A stretch of DNA of 64,000 nucleotides, taken from contig NC_088681.1 in the NCBI RefSeq assembly GCF_950023065.1, positions 38,040,836 to 38,104,835 on the forward strand, in the 5' to 3' direction. The notes below the pieces were generated by a model. It worked only from the letters and a program-made list of their open reading frames with translations, did not search any database and was not told where the DNA came from. The position numbers and the translations under genes were made by a program. This document shows, piece by piece, positions 23,665-35,550 of this stretch (the first letter of the stretch is position 1; every line of letters begins with the position of its first letter). The stretch comes from Planococcus citri (lineage: Eukaryota > Arthropoda > Insecta > Hemiptera > Pseudococcidae).

Positions 23665-25260
23665 TTTTGCATAACTTATCAGCATTTGATTCTTTGACTA
23701 GATTTTAGTGGATTCAGTCCAAGGACATTTTTAGCTTGAGTTTCATCCCAAAAACTTCAATTACAAGCAATGTTTGACCATCCAAAGTTTCTTTGCTCGA
23801 AGAAGGAGATGAGATTGAAAAATACCCATGTGTCTTAAAACCCCCACAACCAAAATTTCAAGCCGGAAAGCACTTTTTTTTTGGTTTTTCGGCGAATTTT
23901 TGAAAATTCAAAAAATTAAATAAAGCTGTTCGAAAAGCAATTTCAAAACTTTTTCGTGAAAAATACATTTTTTTGAGAAAAGTGAACCAATGTGAATAAT
24001 TTTTCAATTTTAACTCGCACGCATTATTTCTAAAACCTCCTGTAGTGATTTTTTCAATTTTTTTCAAAAATTCCAAATCGCTCTAGAAGGGACAAAATGA
24101 ATTTCAAAACGTATAACTATGATCGGTAGGTATTTATTGAGCACCCTCTATTTATAGTGTTTTAGTTAGTCACCACGAAATTTCACGGGTAGGTATGAAA
24201 ATGAGTTAAAAAATGAATTTTTGGCAAATTTGAAAATTCCAGAAAATTAAAAAAATCAATTTTTCAAAAAAGTTGTACAACGGGTGGTTTTTTTGGTAAG
24301 ATATCGTTTGGTAAACAAACTTAGTTTGACCTTTTGACCCTTCCCATAGGGTTTTGATTTTGAAATTTCTGCGCTGCTACGTTTTTTTTTCAATTTAGAT
24401 TTTTTCACATTTTCTGGAATTTATTCAAAGTTGGTCAAAAATTCACTTTTGAATTTGAACTGGTACTCCAGGAATATTGTACGATAACCACCGAAAAGAT
24501 CGAGAGATCGCTTAATAAGCCCAGACCAAAATTATACGGGGCCAAAGTTCATGTTTAGCCTTTCAAACGATTTGAAGTTTCTCTAAGAAATTGAAACATT
24601 GCTGGAGGCTTTGGAATGGCCCAAAACTATTTGTTGTTGATGTTTGGGAGTTGAATTAAATTGAAGGAAGATAGTACAACCAATCATGTGCTATCATTAT
24701 TATCATTCACTGAGACCAACCGAAATATTTAGCAGAAAACTTTTTTAGGGGTTCACGATATTTCTGGGCACCCTGTACCTTGAACTCATGATAAAATTCG
24801 AAACTATAATGCCTCATCCCAATATTTTTATCTAACAATAAAATGGTCACGATCACCTGGCAATTGACATTCATAAGTAATGATGAACAAGAGCTATCGG
24901 CGCCGTGAACTGCAGAATAGGCAACATTTCGTTCAAGAGAGGGGCTAGTAATGGCTTCTTTTTGTTTTATCACGACCATCACGACTAGCAACCTAAACAG
25001 CTGATTGAGCTGATAATTCTATTCTATTCCAGGAAGTGGTGCTGCTGAAAAAGGCGAAGAATCGAGTTTCTCCGCAGTTTTCTTACATGAAGTATGTGTG
25101 TGTGTGTGTGTGTTGTAGTAGTGTATGAAAATAGAAAGTTTTTCGTTTGGTCGTTTGTGTCATGATTGTGTGTGATGATGACTGATGTGTCTACAGTGAT
25201 CGTTTGTGCATGTGCAGCATGTGCAAAGTCTGTGTCTGTGATATGAAAATACTGACAAGT
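23665..25260. repeat. Segmental duplication block B, upstream part
   Basis: This is collinear with block A (14,950-19,260) but lacks A's three insertions: the hAT-like pair, the foldback element and the palindrome. Landmarks shared are CCAAAGTTTCTTTGCTCG, GATAACCACC.AAAAGATCGAGAG, GATGTTTGGGAGTTGAATT and GGCGCCGTGAACTGCAGAA. It carries its own extra segment at about 23,830-24,035 absent from A. A (GT)n run lies at about 25,095-25,115. Confidence 0.75.
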
Positions 25261-25404
25261 AACGAATGAATTATTATTTCAGCTTGTTCATCGTGAATGA
25301 TTCGAACTTCCCAGTCGTGTAAAGAAATCTGTCTTCGTCAGTGTTTGTAACCGAATATACGAGTAATATTAAAAGTCGATCCAGATCGTTATTTACATTC
25401 TTCG
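25260..25404 (+). other. Likely non-coding 5' exon of the 503-aa gene
   Basis: It matches the 5' exon of paralogue A and ends at the donor TCTTCG then GTGAGT. The intron would be 25405-25559, ending CATTTTCAG, ten bases before the start codon at 25570. The transcription start is not defined. Confidence 0.6.
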
Positions 25405-25569
25405 GTGAGTTGAAATGAATCATACATTAATATACCATTCTGTGATGACCCATGTTATTACTTATTAGATATACCGAACTAACCGAACGCTTGAATGCAG
25501 GAGGATATCGTCTTATTCTTACGTAATAACTCTTGAACCTTGAACGGTTTCATTTTCAGATTACTCAAA

Positions 25570-27081
25570 ATGGATTCAACCTCGCCAGATGGACAAAGCC
25601 TTCGATCGTTGTTCAATGGACACCCACCGAAGTTGAAAAGAATCTGCTCCTTGAACATAGCGTTATCATTATGGAAACATGTCTTATTTCGCGATAAAGT
25701 AACCGAAAAGGTTGGTGTACGGTTGCGATCTACTACCAGAAAGAACAAAGACGGCGAGCTGGTTGGCGATCTTAATACCACATTTTTCATCGACGTAAAG
25801 AACTCATTGGATGCCTTACAGTTGCCCAGATCAGTTGCAGAATGTATCCAGAAATCGTGCCAACAAGTCGGAAAAGAAATGAACGAATGGAAAGATCACA
25901 TGGCGTACGAAATACTGTATTCGGTTAACCTTAACATGTTCCGTTCTCATTTGAAATGCTGCTCGTGGTATTCGAACGGTACGATCGATTATAGAAAAAG
26001 TGCTCGAAAATTCGTATCGATCGCTGACATCGATAAAACTCAAAAATTTGAAATCGCTTCCCATTTCTCTTTGAAAGATGTACTGATCGATTTATGCGAA
26101 TCTCCGGATGCGGGCCTCTTACAGTTGATGAAAAATTTCACCAAGAAAGTCCAATTCTATACCAGACCTCTGGTTTATTATTGGTTGTGTACATTGACCA
26201 AGCAAATGAATAAATTACCGACGCTTCGAAACGCTACTTCTGTAGAGGAGGTAATGCTTACACGTTCCGGTGTCAAGTATTACTGGTGGTCGATCGAATA
26301 CTTTTTCCGACGTTTAAGCAATCAAAATAAAATAGAAATCGCTATCCAACTCATTCAATCAAATTCATCACTCCGTGAAGTGCATCCGAAAAAATTAGCG
26401 GTAACGATGAACGAGAATCAGCTCACTACGATGCTGTCTTCCATTCCGGTCGATTTTATATGCAAATTGATGGAATATCGCGACCCACAGTTGGCATTGT
26501 CAGTATGGACTCATGTCAAGGATTGGATCGACGACGAGCAATTTATTATTCTGATAGAAGATTTGATGAAAAATGCTGACCGTGAAGATCGTCAAACGCG
26601 CAGTATTTGGTTAATGAATATTTGGAATTCAGCTTACGATCACCAGAAAAATGCTTTCTTGAGCCAAGATAAAGGCGTAATTATCCAGAAATTTTTCAAT
26701 GAATGGTACGCCGAATTTTCGACTTCGGTTTTGTCGTATGCTTCGGCAGAACGCAGAAAAGAATTGTTTTTAGAACACGGAGTTTATCTGGTACTATATG
26801 CAAGATATCATCTCGACTACATTAGTGAAGTTCTCCGCGTTCATCTACCGAATCCGAGCGATGCTGATTTACAAGAATTTATAGAAACTATATTGAGTCG
26901 ACTTACAATAAATTTTTGGACCAGTAAATATAATCAAACATGCTGCGCTGAATTCTTGAAATTGTATTTTCCTAAAAATTACGAAACTTTGATGAAAAAT
27001 TCGAATTTTTTACCTTTGTTCGATCGAAATTGCGTTTCAATTTCAATGTCTCGTTATCGTCGTCGTTGGAGCCTCACCTGA
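25570..27081 (+). CDS. Unknown 503-aa probably all-helical protein, paralogue B
   Basis: This single-exon paralogue of the gene at 19,622-21,193 has the same start context (acceptor, ATTACTCAAA, ATG). The same landmarks are present: SHFSLKDVLIDLCESPDA, YYWWSIEYFFRRLSNQN, SSIPVDFICKLMEYRD and LSYASAERRKELFLEHG. Several short in-frame length differences separate it from paralogue A (for example near residues 48-55, 225 and 330). At the C-terminus one base is missing relative to A (TTTCAATGTC against TTTCAAATGTT), so the last 13 or so residues (ending YRRRWSLT) read in another frame and stop at 27081. The DNA after the stop still resembles A's final codons. AATAAA lies at about 27,238. No known domain is recognised. 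Confidence 0.85.
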   Translation: MDSTSPDGQSLRSLFNGHPPKLKRICSLNIALSLWKHVLFRDKVTEKVGVRLRSTTRKNKDGELVGDLNTTFFIDVKNSLDALQLPRSVAECIQKSCQQVGKEMNEWKDHMAYEILYSVNLNMFRSHLKCCSWYSNGTIDYRKSARKFVSIADIDKTQKFEIASHFSLKDVLIDLCESPDAGLLQLMKNFTKKVQFYTRPLVYYWLCTLTKQMNKLPTLRNATSVEEVMLTRSGVKYYWWSIEYFFRRLSNQNKIEIAIQLIQSNSSLREVHPKKLAVTMNENQLTTMLSSIPVDFICKLMEYRDPQLALSVWTHVKDWIDDEQFIILIEDLMKNADREDRQTRSIWLMNIWNSAYDHQKNAFLSQDKGVIIQKFFNEWYAEFSTSVLSYASAERRKELFLEHGVYLVLYARYHLDYISEVLRVHLPNPSDADLQEFIETILSRLTINFWTSKYNQTCCAEFLKLYFPKNYETLMKNSNFLPLFDRNCVSISMSRYRRRWSLT

Positions 27082-27259
27082 ACGCGCAGTTGGCGATTTT
27101 ACTGAATTTACTTTAGTTACTGTATGGTATTTGTGTATTTTATTAATTATAAGATAGATGTATTTTTTTATGTAGATGTGTAAGATACGAAGATTTATTC
27201 GAAAATATGACCTGTAAAAATGAAATTATTTGTTTAGAAATAAACGATCACCAATTTTC

Positions 27260-28339
27260 AAGATGTTTAACCGGTCAAACATGAATAGGATAGAAAATGT
27301 CAATGAAAATATTTCATCTAGCAGCAGTACTTTTCACTGAACCCTAAAAATCGATCATTTACGAATGTTTGTTTTTGTTTACAAGCAAAGTTGACCTATT
27401 CATTGTTTTTTTCAATTTTCAAGCAATTGACATTTTTACGTACTTACCTACCAACAATGAACAAACGTAAAAGAAAGGTAACCATGTTTTTATAAAATAG
27501 TAAGTTCATTCAGCAGGTCAAAGACTTCTCGATAATCGAAAGGAAGATTTTCTTTATCGGTTTTTGTACCTAATCATTGAACAATTTTGTTTTAAAACAA
27601 GTATCTGTCGATTTCATTCAATTTTATCATTTTCTTCGTCTATTTTAAGAATTTTCAGAATTTTACAAAATTGGTCATAGAGACATGTGAAATGTAATGA
27701 TTGTATAGTTGGTGGTTCTTTTTTCGGTAACTCGTCGCTCGAATTTTCAAAGCAGCACTTATCTATTTGGCTCTGAGTCACCTGTCACCTCCTTTTGAGT
27801 AGATACCTGGATGGAAAGTTTTTTGAGGTCGAAAACCTTTTTAAATGCAAATCAAAACATTTAAAATAGACTAAAAGGGCTCATTTTGAATAGTTTTTTG
27901 ATTTCGAGAGACCATTATGTTCAAATTTTTCGAAATATTCAAGGATGCATCTTTTCATCACAATAAGACCTCTTCCATACCAAAATTCCATAAGCACATT
28001 TTAGCCTTACTTCAAGAAAATACGAGCAGGGGGTCTAGAAACTTGTCTCGTGAAATTTGCAAAAATCAAGATTTTTTTGTTTCTACCCTTTTTTAAAATA
28101 CCAATGAGAATTGAATTGTAGATAAATTTTCAACAGTAAAATGAAGTTTCGTCTCCTCCCTATCGATTCGTTCAAACGTGCCACCATTGCCACCCGCATC
28201 GCTGACAAGCGTTGACCTTTTTATCAATTCGCGATAAATAATTTTTTGAAATTCTGAAAGCTCGAACATTACAAAAAGTATAAATGTAAAAAAGGATAGC
28301 GTCGAGAATTAGTGTTAACTTTTTCGTCATTTGGTAACA
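27260..28339. other. Intergenic stretch before the tandem secreted family
   Basis: AT-rich sequence between the second helical-protein gene and the first copy of the tandem family. No exon is supported. The last 100 bases are presumably promoter and 5' UTR of copy 1, but I see no clear TATA box there. Confidence 0.4.
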
Positions 28340-29983
28340 ATGTTTTGCAAACTTTCACTAACTTACCTCTTCATTTATTTTTCTAGTAATTTTTTAAGCA
28401 TTTCTGGTAAGTTTGATTTGAACTTCGTTGGCTATAATTTCTTTGAAGTGGTTCACTTCTAATAATAATAGCGGATATTTTACAAAAATATGTACTAATT
28501 TTGTGATCTCTTTTTAAGCTTTTAAAGGCGATGAGTTTAGTTCGATGTGTGATCTGTTAACAAAAAATGACGTCCCTTATGATACACTTTCACCTACGAA
28601 TGTGGAAACAAAACGTGCTAAACATATTCTCACGAAATTCCCTCTGGTTATACAGAATGCTCTATTATCTCCATTCATAGTTCAGAATTCTGGATATTAC
28701 CGTAAGAACAATATTTACTATTCATTTCAATACTCAAGGTTTTCATACTGGCGAAAAGATGGATTTTAATCATGATAATATTTCAGTTGAAGTTATTGGA
28801 AATCCTGAGGTGCCTAATACCGGTGCAGCATATGGCGGAGTATTATGTAATGAAACATTCCTTTTTTATAGAGTGCGATTTTACGTAAACCCAGATCCAA
28901 AGGGTAGAAGTTTCCACACAGTTGATGGAAAAGGGTAAGTCTACACATAACCTACCTACTTACCTACCTATAAAAAATGTTGCACAATGGAGAAAAAATT
29001 GAAAGATTATTTAAAAACATATTCCCAGACAGAATTTCAGGAGAAAATGTTCGTTGTTCGATTTTTGGTGAATTTTTAATTTGATTCATTTTGGGAATGA
29101 GCGAATCCAAAAATCTACTAAAGGCTTCACAGCGGTTCGAAATCACTAAACTAAATTTTAGCTTCCTAATTTTTTTATATTTTACAAAAAAATCAAAACA
29201 AACACTCAATCAGTCAGGTGATGTGTTTTTAAATGTTCTTTGGATTTTTCGTCAATTCGCCCAGTTTCAACGATTCTTTAATTCTCGACTTCAAAAACCT
29301 TGTCTTTTTTTTACAGAACACCAATAACTGCAAGTCTGATTTACTTCAACAAAAAATATGGCACATACGAAGAAGCTCGAGAGCATCGCGGTGGATTGGT
29401 TGTTGCAGATTTTCCCTTCGGTTTTGTAAGTATCTCTTCATTGGAGTTTCGATTCGATTACAATGAACAATAAGCTTAAAAAAATATATCTACAATCTAT
29501 TTTCTTATTTGCAGACTAAATATCCCAATCCCTTATTTTTCCTCGTTCGATTGGTGTTAAAATATATTGTTCGAAAAGCAGGCACGCAGATCCCCATTCC
29601 AGGACTTCTCATTTACGCGTTTTTCGATAGATTACCTTTTCTGTTCTCATATAACGCTATGTTGGGATCTTATAAAGATCTTGATGAGAGTGGGACGGTA
29701 ACACAATATCAAGGAGTGATTAATATCTTGTCCAGGACAATTTTTCCAATCAGCGAAGCTCAAGTAAGAATTATAAATGCTTTTTAAATAAACGAGTAAG
29801 TAGGTAGGTAGTTCAAATTGGATCTCTTTTACAAAATGAAATATTTTACAGTTTTTAGATTCGTTTGCAATTATGGAAAATTCCAAAGGTGGAACGCTGA
29901 ATAGTACACAGGCACTTAATCCATTCAATAACAGAGAACTTCTCAAAGTTCCTGGAATTGTACAATCCTTGACTTTGCTTTAA
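28340..29983 (+). CDS. Tandem secreted family, copy 1 (295 aa, six exons)
   Basis: Exons by splice sites and homology: 28340-28406, 28519-28701, 28787-28934, 29317-29425, 29515-29763, 29852-29983 (888 coding bases). Exon 1 encodes a signal peptide (MFCKLSLTYLFIYFSSNFL). The mature chain carries the family landmarks: a cysteine in exon 2 (SSMCDLL), AYGGVLCNETF in exon 3, DGKG at the exon 3/4 join, KYGTYEEAREHRGG in exon 4, the aromatic block FFDRLPFLF with SYKDLDES in exon 5, and a short hydrophobic end (LTLL). NET and NST are possible N-glycosylation sites. It is the most diverged copy and sits at the 5' edge of the array. AATAAA follows at about 30,027. Function unknown; extracellular by prediction. 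Confidence 0.85.
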
Positions 29984-32704
29984 TCAAGTACTTACAAAAG
30001 AAATGATCATGACGTAATTATTAACGAATAAAGTACCAATTCAAGTTCTGTTATCTTACATTCTTTTCTAATTTCATTTACATGCTTATTGCTTGAGAAA
30101 TCAAATACACAGAAAGAGTATCCCAAAACTGCCTTCGCACCCTCGCATCTAATTAGCTCTCCTCAGCCTCAGAATCAAATTCTCTCTTCAAAAAAAAACT
30201 GCCGAACAAACGTGAAAAACCATTGGATAATGCCTCATCCTGGCGAAAGTTTGGCGAAAGGACTTTTACCTAAATTGGGTAACATTTTTCGGAAATTTCA
30301 AATTTCAAAAATCTGACAGAGTTGGAGGCTCCAAAAAGTGCTCGAAATAGTTCTAAACTGTTTTTAATCCATTCAAGAGCTCGAAAACACAGCACATACC
30401 AAATTTCAACTTACAAGTTAAATGTATAATGTATAATTTTGATTTTCTTTCATTTTTGGCCCAAATTCAATTTTAAAAATTGGGCTGGTGATGCATTTTT
30501 GCATGCTGTTTCGATTTAGCCCTGTGCAATTCAAACACCGTCAGAACTTCAGGCCAATACTAAAATTTTATTAGTTAGTTCTACGAAGGCTTAACTGATA
30601 CCTACTGTAAGTACACCCAAGTTTGATGGGTTGCCTATCATATTATTACAATAGACACATAATTTCACATTCAGCCTCAAAAAAGGGTTACTTACTTCCT
30701 TTCTCAAAAAGGGTTTGATTGAAAACATTTCACTTTTTCATCACAACCGATTAAGATAAAAATTCTATTTTTTGCTTAAGATAGTCTCAAAAATTAATCA
30801 CGATCAATTGATGAGAGATATGCTTCACGATTTCTTTTTCTTCATTTTCCCGAGAAATCTACCTTTTTTAAAAATCACCTTTTGAAATGAAAATTGTTTT
30901 TCAAAAAATACATCTGCAATCAATCAATCAATCAATCAATCGATCGATCGAAACAGGGTAAGAATAAAATGATTATTACTGACCAATGGTAATATTTTAA
31001 ACCGTGCAAGCAGGTAGGTACCTACTAAAAAAAACGACCAAACAACTAAACAATTTCTTCACACATTTTCCAATGATGTAATGATGTAATAAAGGTAAGT
31101 TCCTTATCCTTATCAAGCAAAACGACCATTGCAAATTACACAGAAAGAGAATTTTCCAAAAACACGTAAAAGATACCAACTACCAAAAAAGTTGATTTGT
31201 AATTTTTCCTTTTTTGCGCTTTTCTAAGAATTGATTGACATTTTTTTTTTAAGTTCGAAAGTACTTGGCTTTAAATGTTTGAAAGGTAATTTTTTATCTT
31301 TCATTTTTTATTTTTAGACAGTACAAAGCGACATCGTAAAAAGATTTTAAAAAAATTGCGAGGAGTTAAAGTTTTTATACATACATAGTACCTATGTTTG
31401 ATGATTTGCATATCTTGCGACAAAAACTAAAATATAGTTTTTTTTTTGGCACTTTTCTAAGAATTGATTGAAAATTTTTTCAAGTTCGAAAGTACATAAA
31501 TGTACCTACTTGGCTTCGAGTTTTATAACCTTTTTTATCTTTTTATTTTATATTTTTAGTACAAAACACCATCGTTAAAAGATAAACAAAAATTTGCAAG
31601 AAAATAAAGTTTTCAGAATTTTCAAAAAATGAAGCAGCACGAATAACTTTCCAAATCAACTCTCCCACTCAGAAACAATGATTTTTGAGCAGTTCCACAG
31701 CCTCAAAGAAGTTCATTAATTCTCTTTCTCTTCAGAAATATTGAATTCTGTTAATTGAAAATTCGTAGTTGGGTAAGGTATGTACTTACTTGAAGTGAAA
31801 TATGTAAGTATGTACATGAAAGTTTGTGAAAACCTCTCATTAGCTTTGATAGAAGTTATAAGGGCTCAAGGTTTACAATTTCAACCTTTCCAATGCAATT
31901 TGAAATTCCAAAAGAAAATTAAAAACTCGTTACAGGCGCCGGAATTACTCAAAAATGTTTGGTTTTGAATTGGAGGTAAAAATGAAATAATTATTTTACA
32001 CAGATTCGTTTTGTTTGAGAGGAAAAAAAACATAATTTACTTTTAAAAAATTGAAAAATGCCAATTTTTGGACTTTTCAAATTTTTAAAAATTTGTCAAA
32101 AATTTAAAAATGAATTTCAGCATTATAAATTTTAGTTTTAGAAGCCTTAGCTTGCTTTCTACCTTGATCTATAGTTCAGATTCATGTCAGCACAATCATG
32201 ACCAAATTAAGAGCCACTCAAAAATTGAAATAGTTCTGGATAAAAAATTTATGAAATAAAGCAGAATTTTTAAAGAGAATTGGAGGAAAAGAGAACGCGA
32301 AGAACTGAAGATACAAAAAACTCAAGTCTAATTGCGATCTAAATGAATTATAGGTACAGGAAAAAATTCACCATTCACTGATTATTTGAATAATTATTGA
32401 AAATAAGTAGGTACCTATCTGATTTTTAATCAATACACTCGAATCATTTTTAAGTACGATAAAATTTCATTTTTGAATGAAAAATTATTTTTTTTGAAAG
32501 GAAATTGAGTTTTACGATAGGAAATTTTTACTTTTCAGCCTCGTTGATAATTTTCCACTTTATCATTGCCACTGATAATTTTTACAGCTGTGGGTAGGTA
32601 ATTCAAGCAAAAAAAACGGCCACATAGGTAGGTCTAGATATTATTAGAAAAGGAAATGTTTAAAAAGAACCAGATATCAAGTAACTTTACGACTAGCTGT
32701 TTCA
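29984..32704. other. Intergenic stretch between copies 1 and 2
   Basis: The 2.7-kb gap is longer than most in the array. It contains a CAAT tetranucleotide run at about 30,916-30,945 leading into CGATCGATCG, and two diverged direct copies of an intergenic module (about 31,190-31,380 and 31,430-31,620). A third copy of the module is at 39,225-39,380. I found no decayed exon of the family here. Confidence 0.5.
31190..31620. repeat. Two direct copies of an intergenic module
   Basis: Both copies contain CTTTTCTAAGAATTGATTG, CAAGTTCGAAAGTAC and a tail with GTACAAA.CA.CATCGT.AAA. A third related copy lies at 39,225-39,380 (CCTTTCTAAGAATTGATTGG), and a fragment of the linked TTTGATGA.TTGCAT.CTTGCGAC motif is at 34,208-34,235. 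The module probably travelled with the tandem gene duplications. Confidence 0.65.
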
Positions 32705-34014
32705 ATGTTGCGTATATCGTTGCTCACGTTGTATTTCATCTGCATTTCCAGTAATTTTCTGGGATGTTTCGGTAAGTCAATTTTTCAATGAACATTTTAA
32801 GATGTACTCACCCTGAAGTAATCACCAATTTCGAATTAATTTTCAAGCCGACAAATTCAAATCTTCAATTTCAATGTGCGATTTGATCAAACGCACAAAA
32901 CCCTTACCGTACCCTACGCTTGCCCCAACAGATGTGAAAACAGATGAAGCCGTTCAAGTCAACACATCTTCACCCCTGGTCATAAGAGCCTCGTTGTTTA
33001 CACCAGTAATAGTTGAAAATACCGGATATTCTTGTAAGGGATTGGAATTCCTTCAATAATTTTTTAAAATAGAGTAGACGTCCTCTGAGGCACTGACGCG
33101 GTGTTTTTCCTTCAAAATTTGAAGCAATAATTTGTGAATTTCAGTCGTAATTCGAGCAAATCCACCACCAACTAGCTTCAGTACATTCGGCGGAATATTA
33201 TGCGGCGAGCATTACGCATTCCACCAATTCCAATTTTTCGTCAGCAAAGACCTCAATAGTAGGAGCCTGTATACACTAGATGGCAAAGGGTAAGTACACG
33301 GTATGAATCATTTTCCTACACAAAATATCACCATCCTTCATACTACCTACAAAATGTTTCTCAATAGAGCTCCTTTAAGCGTTTCTATAGAATATTACAA
33401 CACCAAGTATGAAACTTTCGAAAAAGCTCTCAATTATCGTAATGGCATAGTTATTGAATACAACTCAATTTCTTTTGTGGGTATTTTTGGATTTTTCAAT
33501 GATTTGTAAGACATATTCGCGGAAACATCTACAGCAGTTCATATTCGTCTTTACAGCTTCCTTTCGACAATCCTCTATTCTATCCTCTAGAATTTCTACG
33601 CAAATTTCTTCGTGAACCAGGATCGAAACTCATCCTACCAGGATTTCTGGCCTACGGATGGTTTGATGCTGCTCCCTTCATCGAAACTTACTACGCTTTC
33701 TTCTCAGCTTACGTAGATTTAAAAACTCGCCATCAATACGAAAGTGTGATTGCAGGAACGCCAAAAATATTTTATAGTTTTATAAGCAAACGTCAAGTAA
33801 GTGGTAAAAATGTGAAGCAATAACATAGGTAGGTACCTACTTGGAATTTTTAAACCAAAGTTTTAAAAACATTTTTCTACAGTTTGAAGCTTTTTTCTTG
33901 TATTTGCGAAACAAAGATGGAGAAGTATTGGAAAACGTGCTGCCGCTTCAGCCTTTTGGAGAAAGAGACCTTATTAAAGCTAATAGACTAACGCAACAAT
34001 TAGCATTATTTTAA
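32705..34014 (+). CDS. Tandem secreted family, copy 2 (292 aa, six exons)
   Basis: Exons: 32705-32771, 32848-33033, 33145-33289, 33368-33476, 33557-33796, 33883-34014 (879 coding bases). Signal peptide MLRISLLTLYFICISSNFL. The exon 2 product has the subgroup signature CDLIKRTKPLPYPTLAPT; exon 3 has FGGILCGEHYAFHQFQFF; exon 4 YETFEKALNYRNG; exon 5 LPFDNPLFYPLEFLRKFL, then GYGWFDAAPFIETYYAFF-like aromatic sequence; exon 6 ends LALF. The donor of intron 4 is GTGGGT where the siblings have GTAAGT, which is weak but legal. The closest relatives are copies 3-5. No clear TATA box is seen, although the 5' UTR shares ACGACTAGCTG with copies 3 and 5. Confidence 0.87.
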
Positions 34015-34669
34015 TTTGATCACGTATTCATAATTTATTATACCTAAGTCAAATGTTGTTTTGCTTCCACGAACATTCACTTTTTTTTATAAAGTTGACT
34101 AAAATGTCGATTTCATATTTTATTTTGATCAAGTAAGTAAACCGTATCAACATTCAGCGATGGTCTCGAATTCTTTAAATTGCAGAAAACTCTTTGCATA
34201 CATTTATGTTTGATGAGTTGCATACCTTGCGACTAGAAAACTATAAAAGGGTACCTATACCGCAAATCCAAGGTTAAAAATCTCAAATACGAGTATGAAA
34301 TACCAAAAAAAATCGATAAATGAAATGAGCTATGTTCCGCTAGTGATAATAACGTCACAACTTCAAAAAAACAAGAAAACAAACAAACTTATGAAAAATA
34401 TTCACCTGCCAGACAATGTTGAATGAGGGGAGTAGGTCTAGGTATTAAGAAAATTAAATGGAAAAAATATCGAAAACGTCTCAGAAGACTATTTAAACCA
34501 CCAAAAAAATAATAATTAAAATATTATATTACTATCAAAGTTGATTAAAATCGTCAAAAAAATTGGCGAAAATTCCATCGAAAAAATGAAAAAAATCATA
34601 AAAACAATGGGTACAAAATATCGAAAAAATTGATGAAATGTCATAATCTAGTAATTTATCAGCAGCTTA

Positions 34670-35110
34670 CCACAAATTACCGGGATTACCAAAAATTACC
34701 AGTAATTCACCAGAAATTACCAGTAATTCACCAGAAATTACCAGTAATTCACCAGAAATTACCAGTAATTCACCAGAAATTACCAGTAATTCACCAGAAA
34801 TTACCAGTCCCTTACCAGAAAATACCACTAATTTACCAAAAATTACCAGTAATTTACCAAAAATTACAAGTAATTTAGCAGAAATTACCAGTAATTCACC
34901 AAAAATTACCAGTTACTTACCAAAAATTACCAGTAATTTACCAAAAATTACCAGTAATTTACCAAAAATTATCAGTAATTTACCAAAAATTATCAGTAAT
35001 TTACCAAACATTACCAATAATTAACAAATTACCAGTGATTTACCCAAAATTACGGATAATCTACTTGATATTGCTAGTAATTTACTGAAAATCACCTGCA
35101 ATTTACCAAT
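34670..35110 (+). repeat. 21-bp tandem repeat (TTACCAGTAATTCACCAGAAA)
   Basis: About 18-20 head-to-tail units of 21-22 bases. The first six are nearly identical; later units drift to TTACCAAAAATTACCAGTAA and then decay. Because 21 is a multiple of three, a frame reads through as a heptapeptide repeat (HQKLPVI), but there is no gene context, so this is a minisatellite in the spacer between copies 2 and 3. Confidence 0.9.
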
Positions 35111-35477
35111 AATCGATGAAATATTCAAAAAATAATTTGATGATGTTTTGTAATACTTTTGAAAATCGGAAAAGAATCCCGCTGATTTCATTAAACTATG
35201 CCAACGTTCCTACGTCACAAAAAATCACCAAAAATGTCCCAAAAACTATAAAAATTTGCAAAAAAAAAAAAGATTGAAAAATTATCAAAAAGTGATTAAA
35301 AACTTACCTACAGAAAATTTTTAAAATGAAAAAAAATACTTGATCACTTTTTTGCATTTATAAAAATTTTCCTTCCAGGTATTCACACCTCACTACAAGT
35401 TTATCAATACTCTTGATGGTTTTTGTAATGGTAGAAGATAGGTAGGTCATAATTCTGTGCAACATGGGCCATATAGG

Positions 35478-35510
35478 TATAAAAATAAAACAAAAAGTTT
35501 CAACAGAACT
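35478..35510 (+). promoter_or_regulatory. Putative core promoter of copy 3
   Basis: TATAAAAA at 35478-35485 is followed about 20-27 bases later by GTTTCAACAGAACTAGATAC, a sequence shared with copy 4 (GTTCCAACAGAACTAGATAC) and, more loosely, copy 5. The spacing fits a TATA box and a transcription start. The start codon is at 35551. Confidence 0.55.
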
Positions 35511-35550
35511 AGATACCGAGTGCCTAGCTTTACGACTGGTCATATTTAAA

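Noticed and set aside
30916..30945. CAAT tetranucleotide run considered as a short tandem array of interest
   Set aside because: It is an ordinary microsatellite in a spacer.
34630..34878. 82-codon frame with a heptapeptide repeat (HQKLPVI)
   Set aside because: It arises from a 21-bp minisatellite in a spacer. There is no signal peptide, no splice context and the repeat decays without regard to frame.
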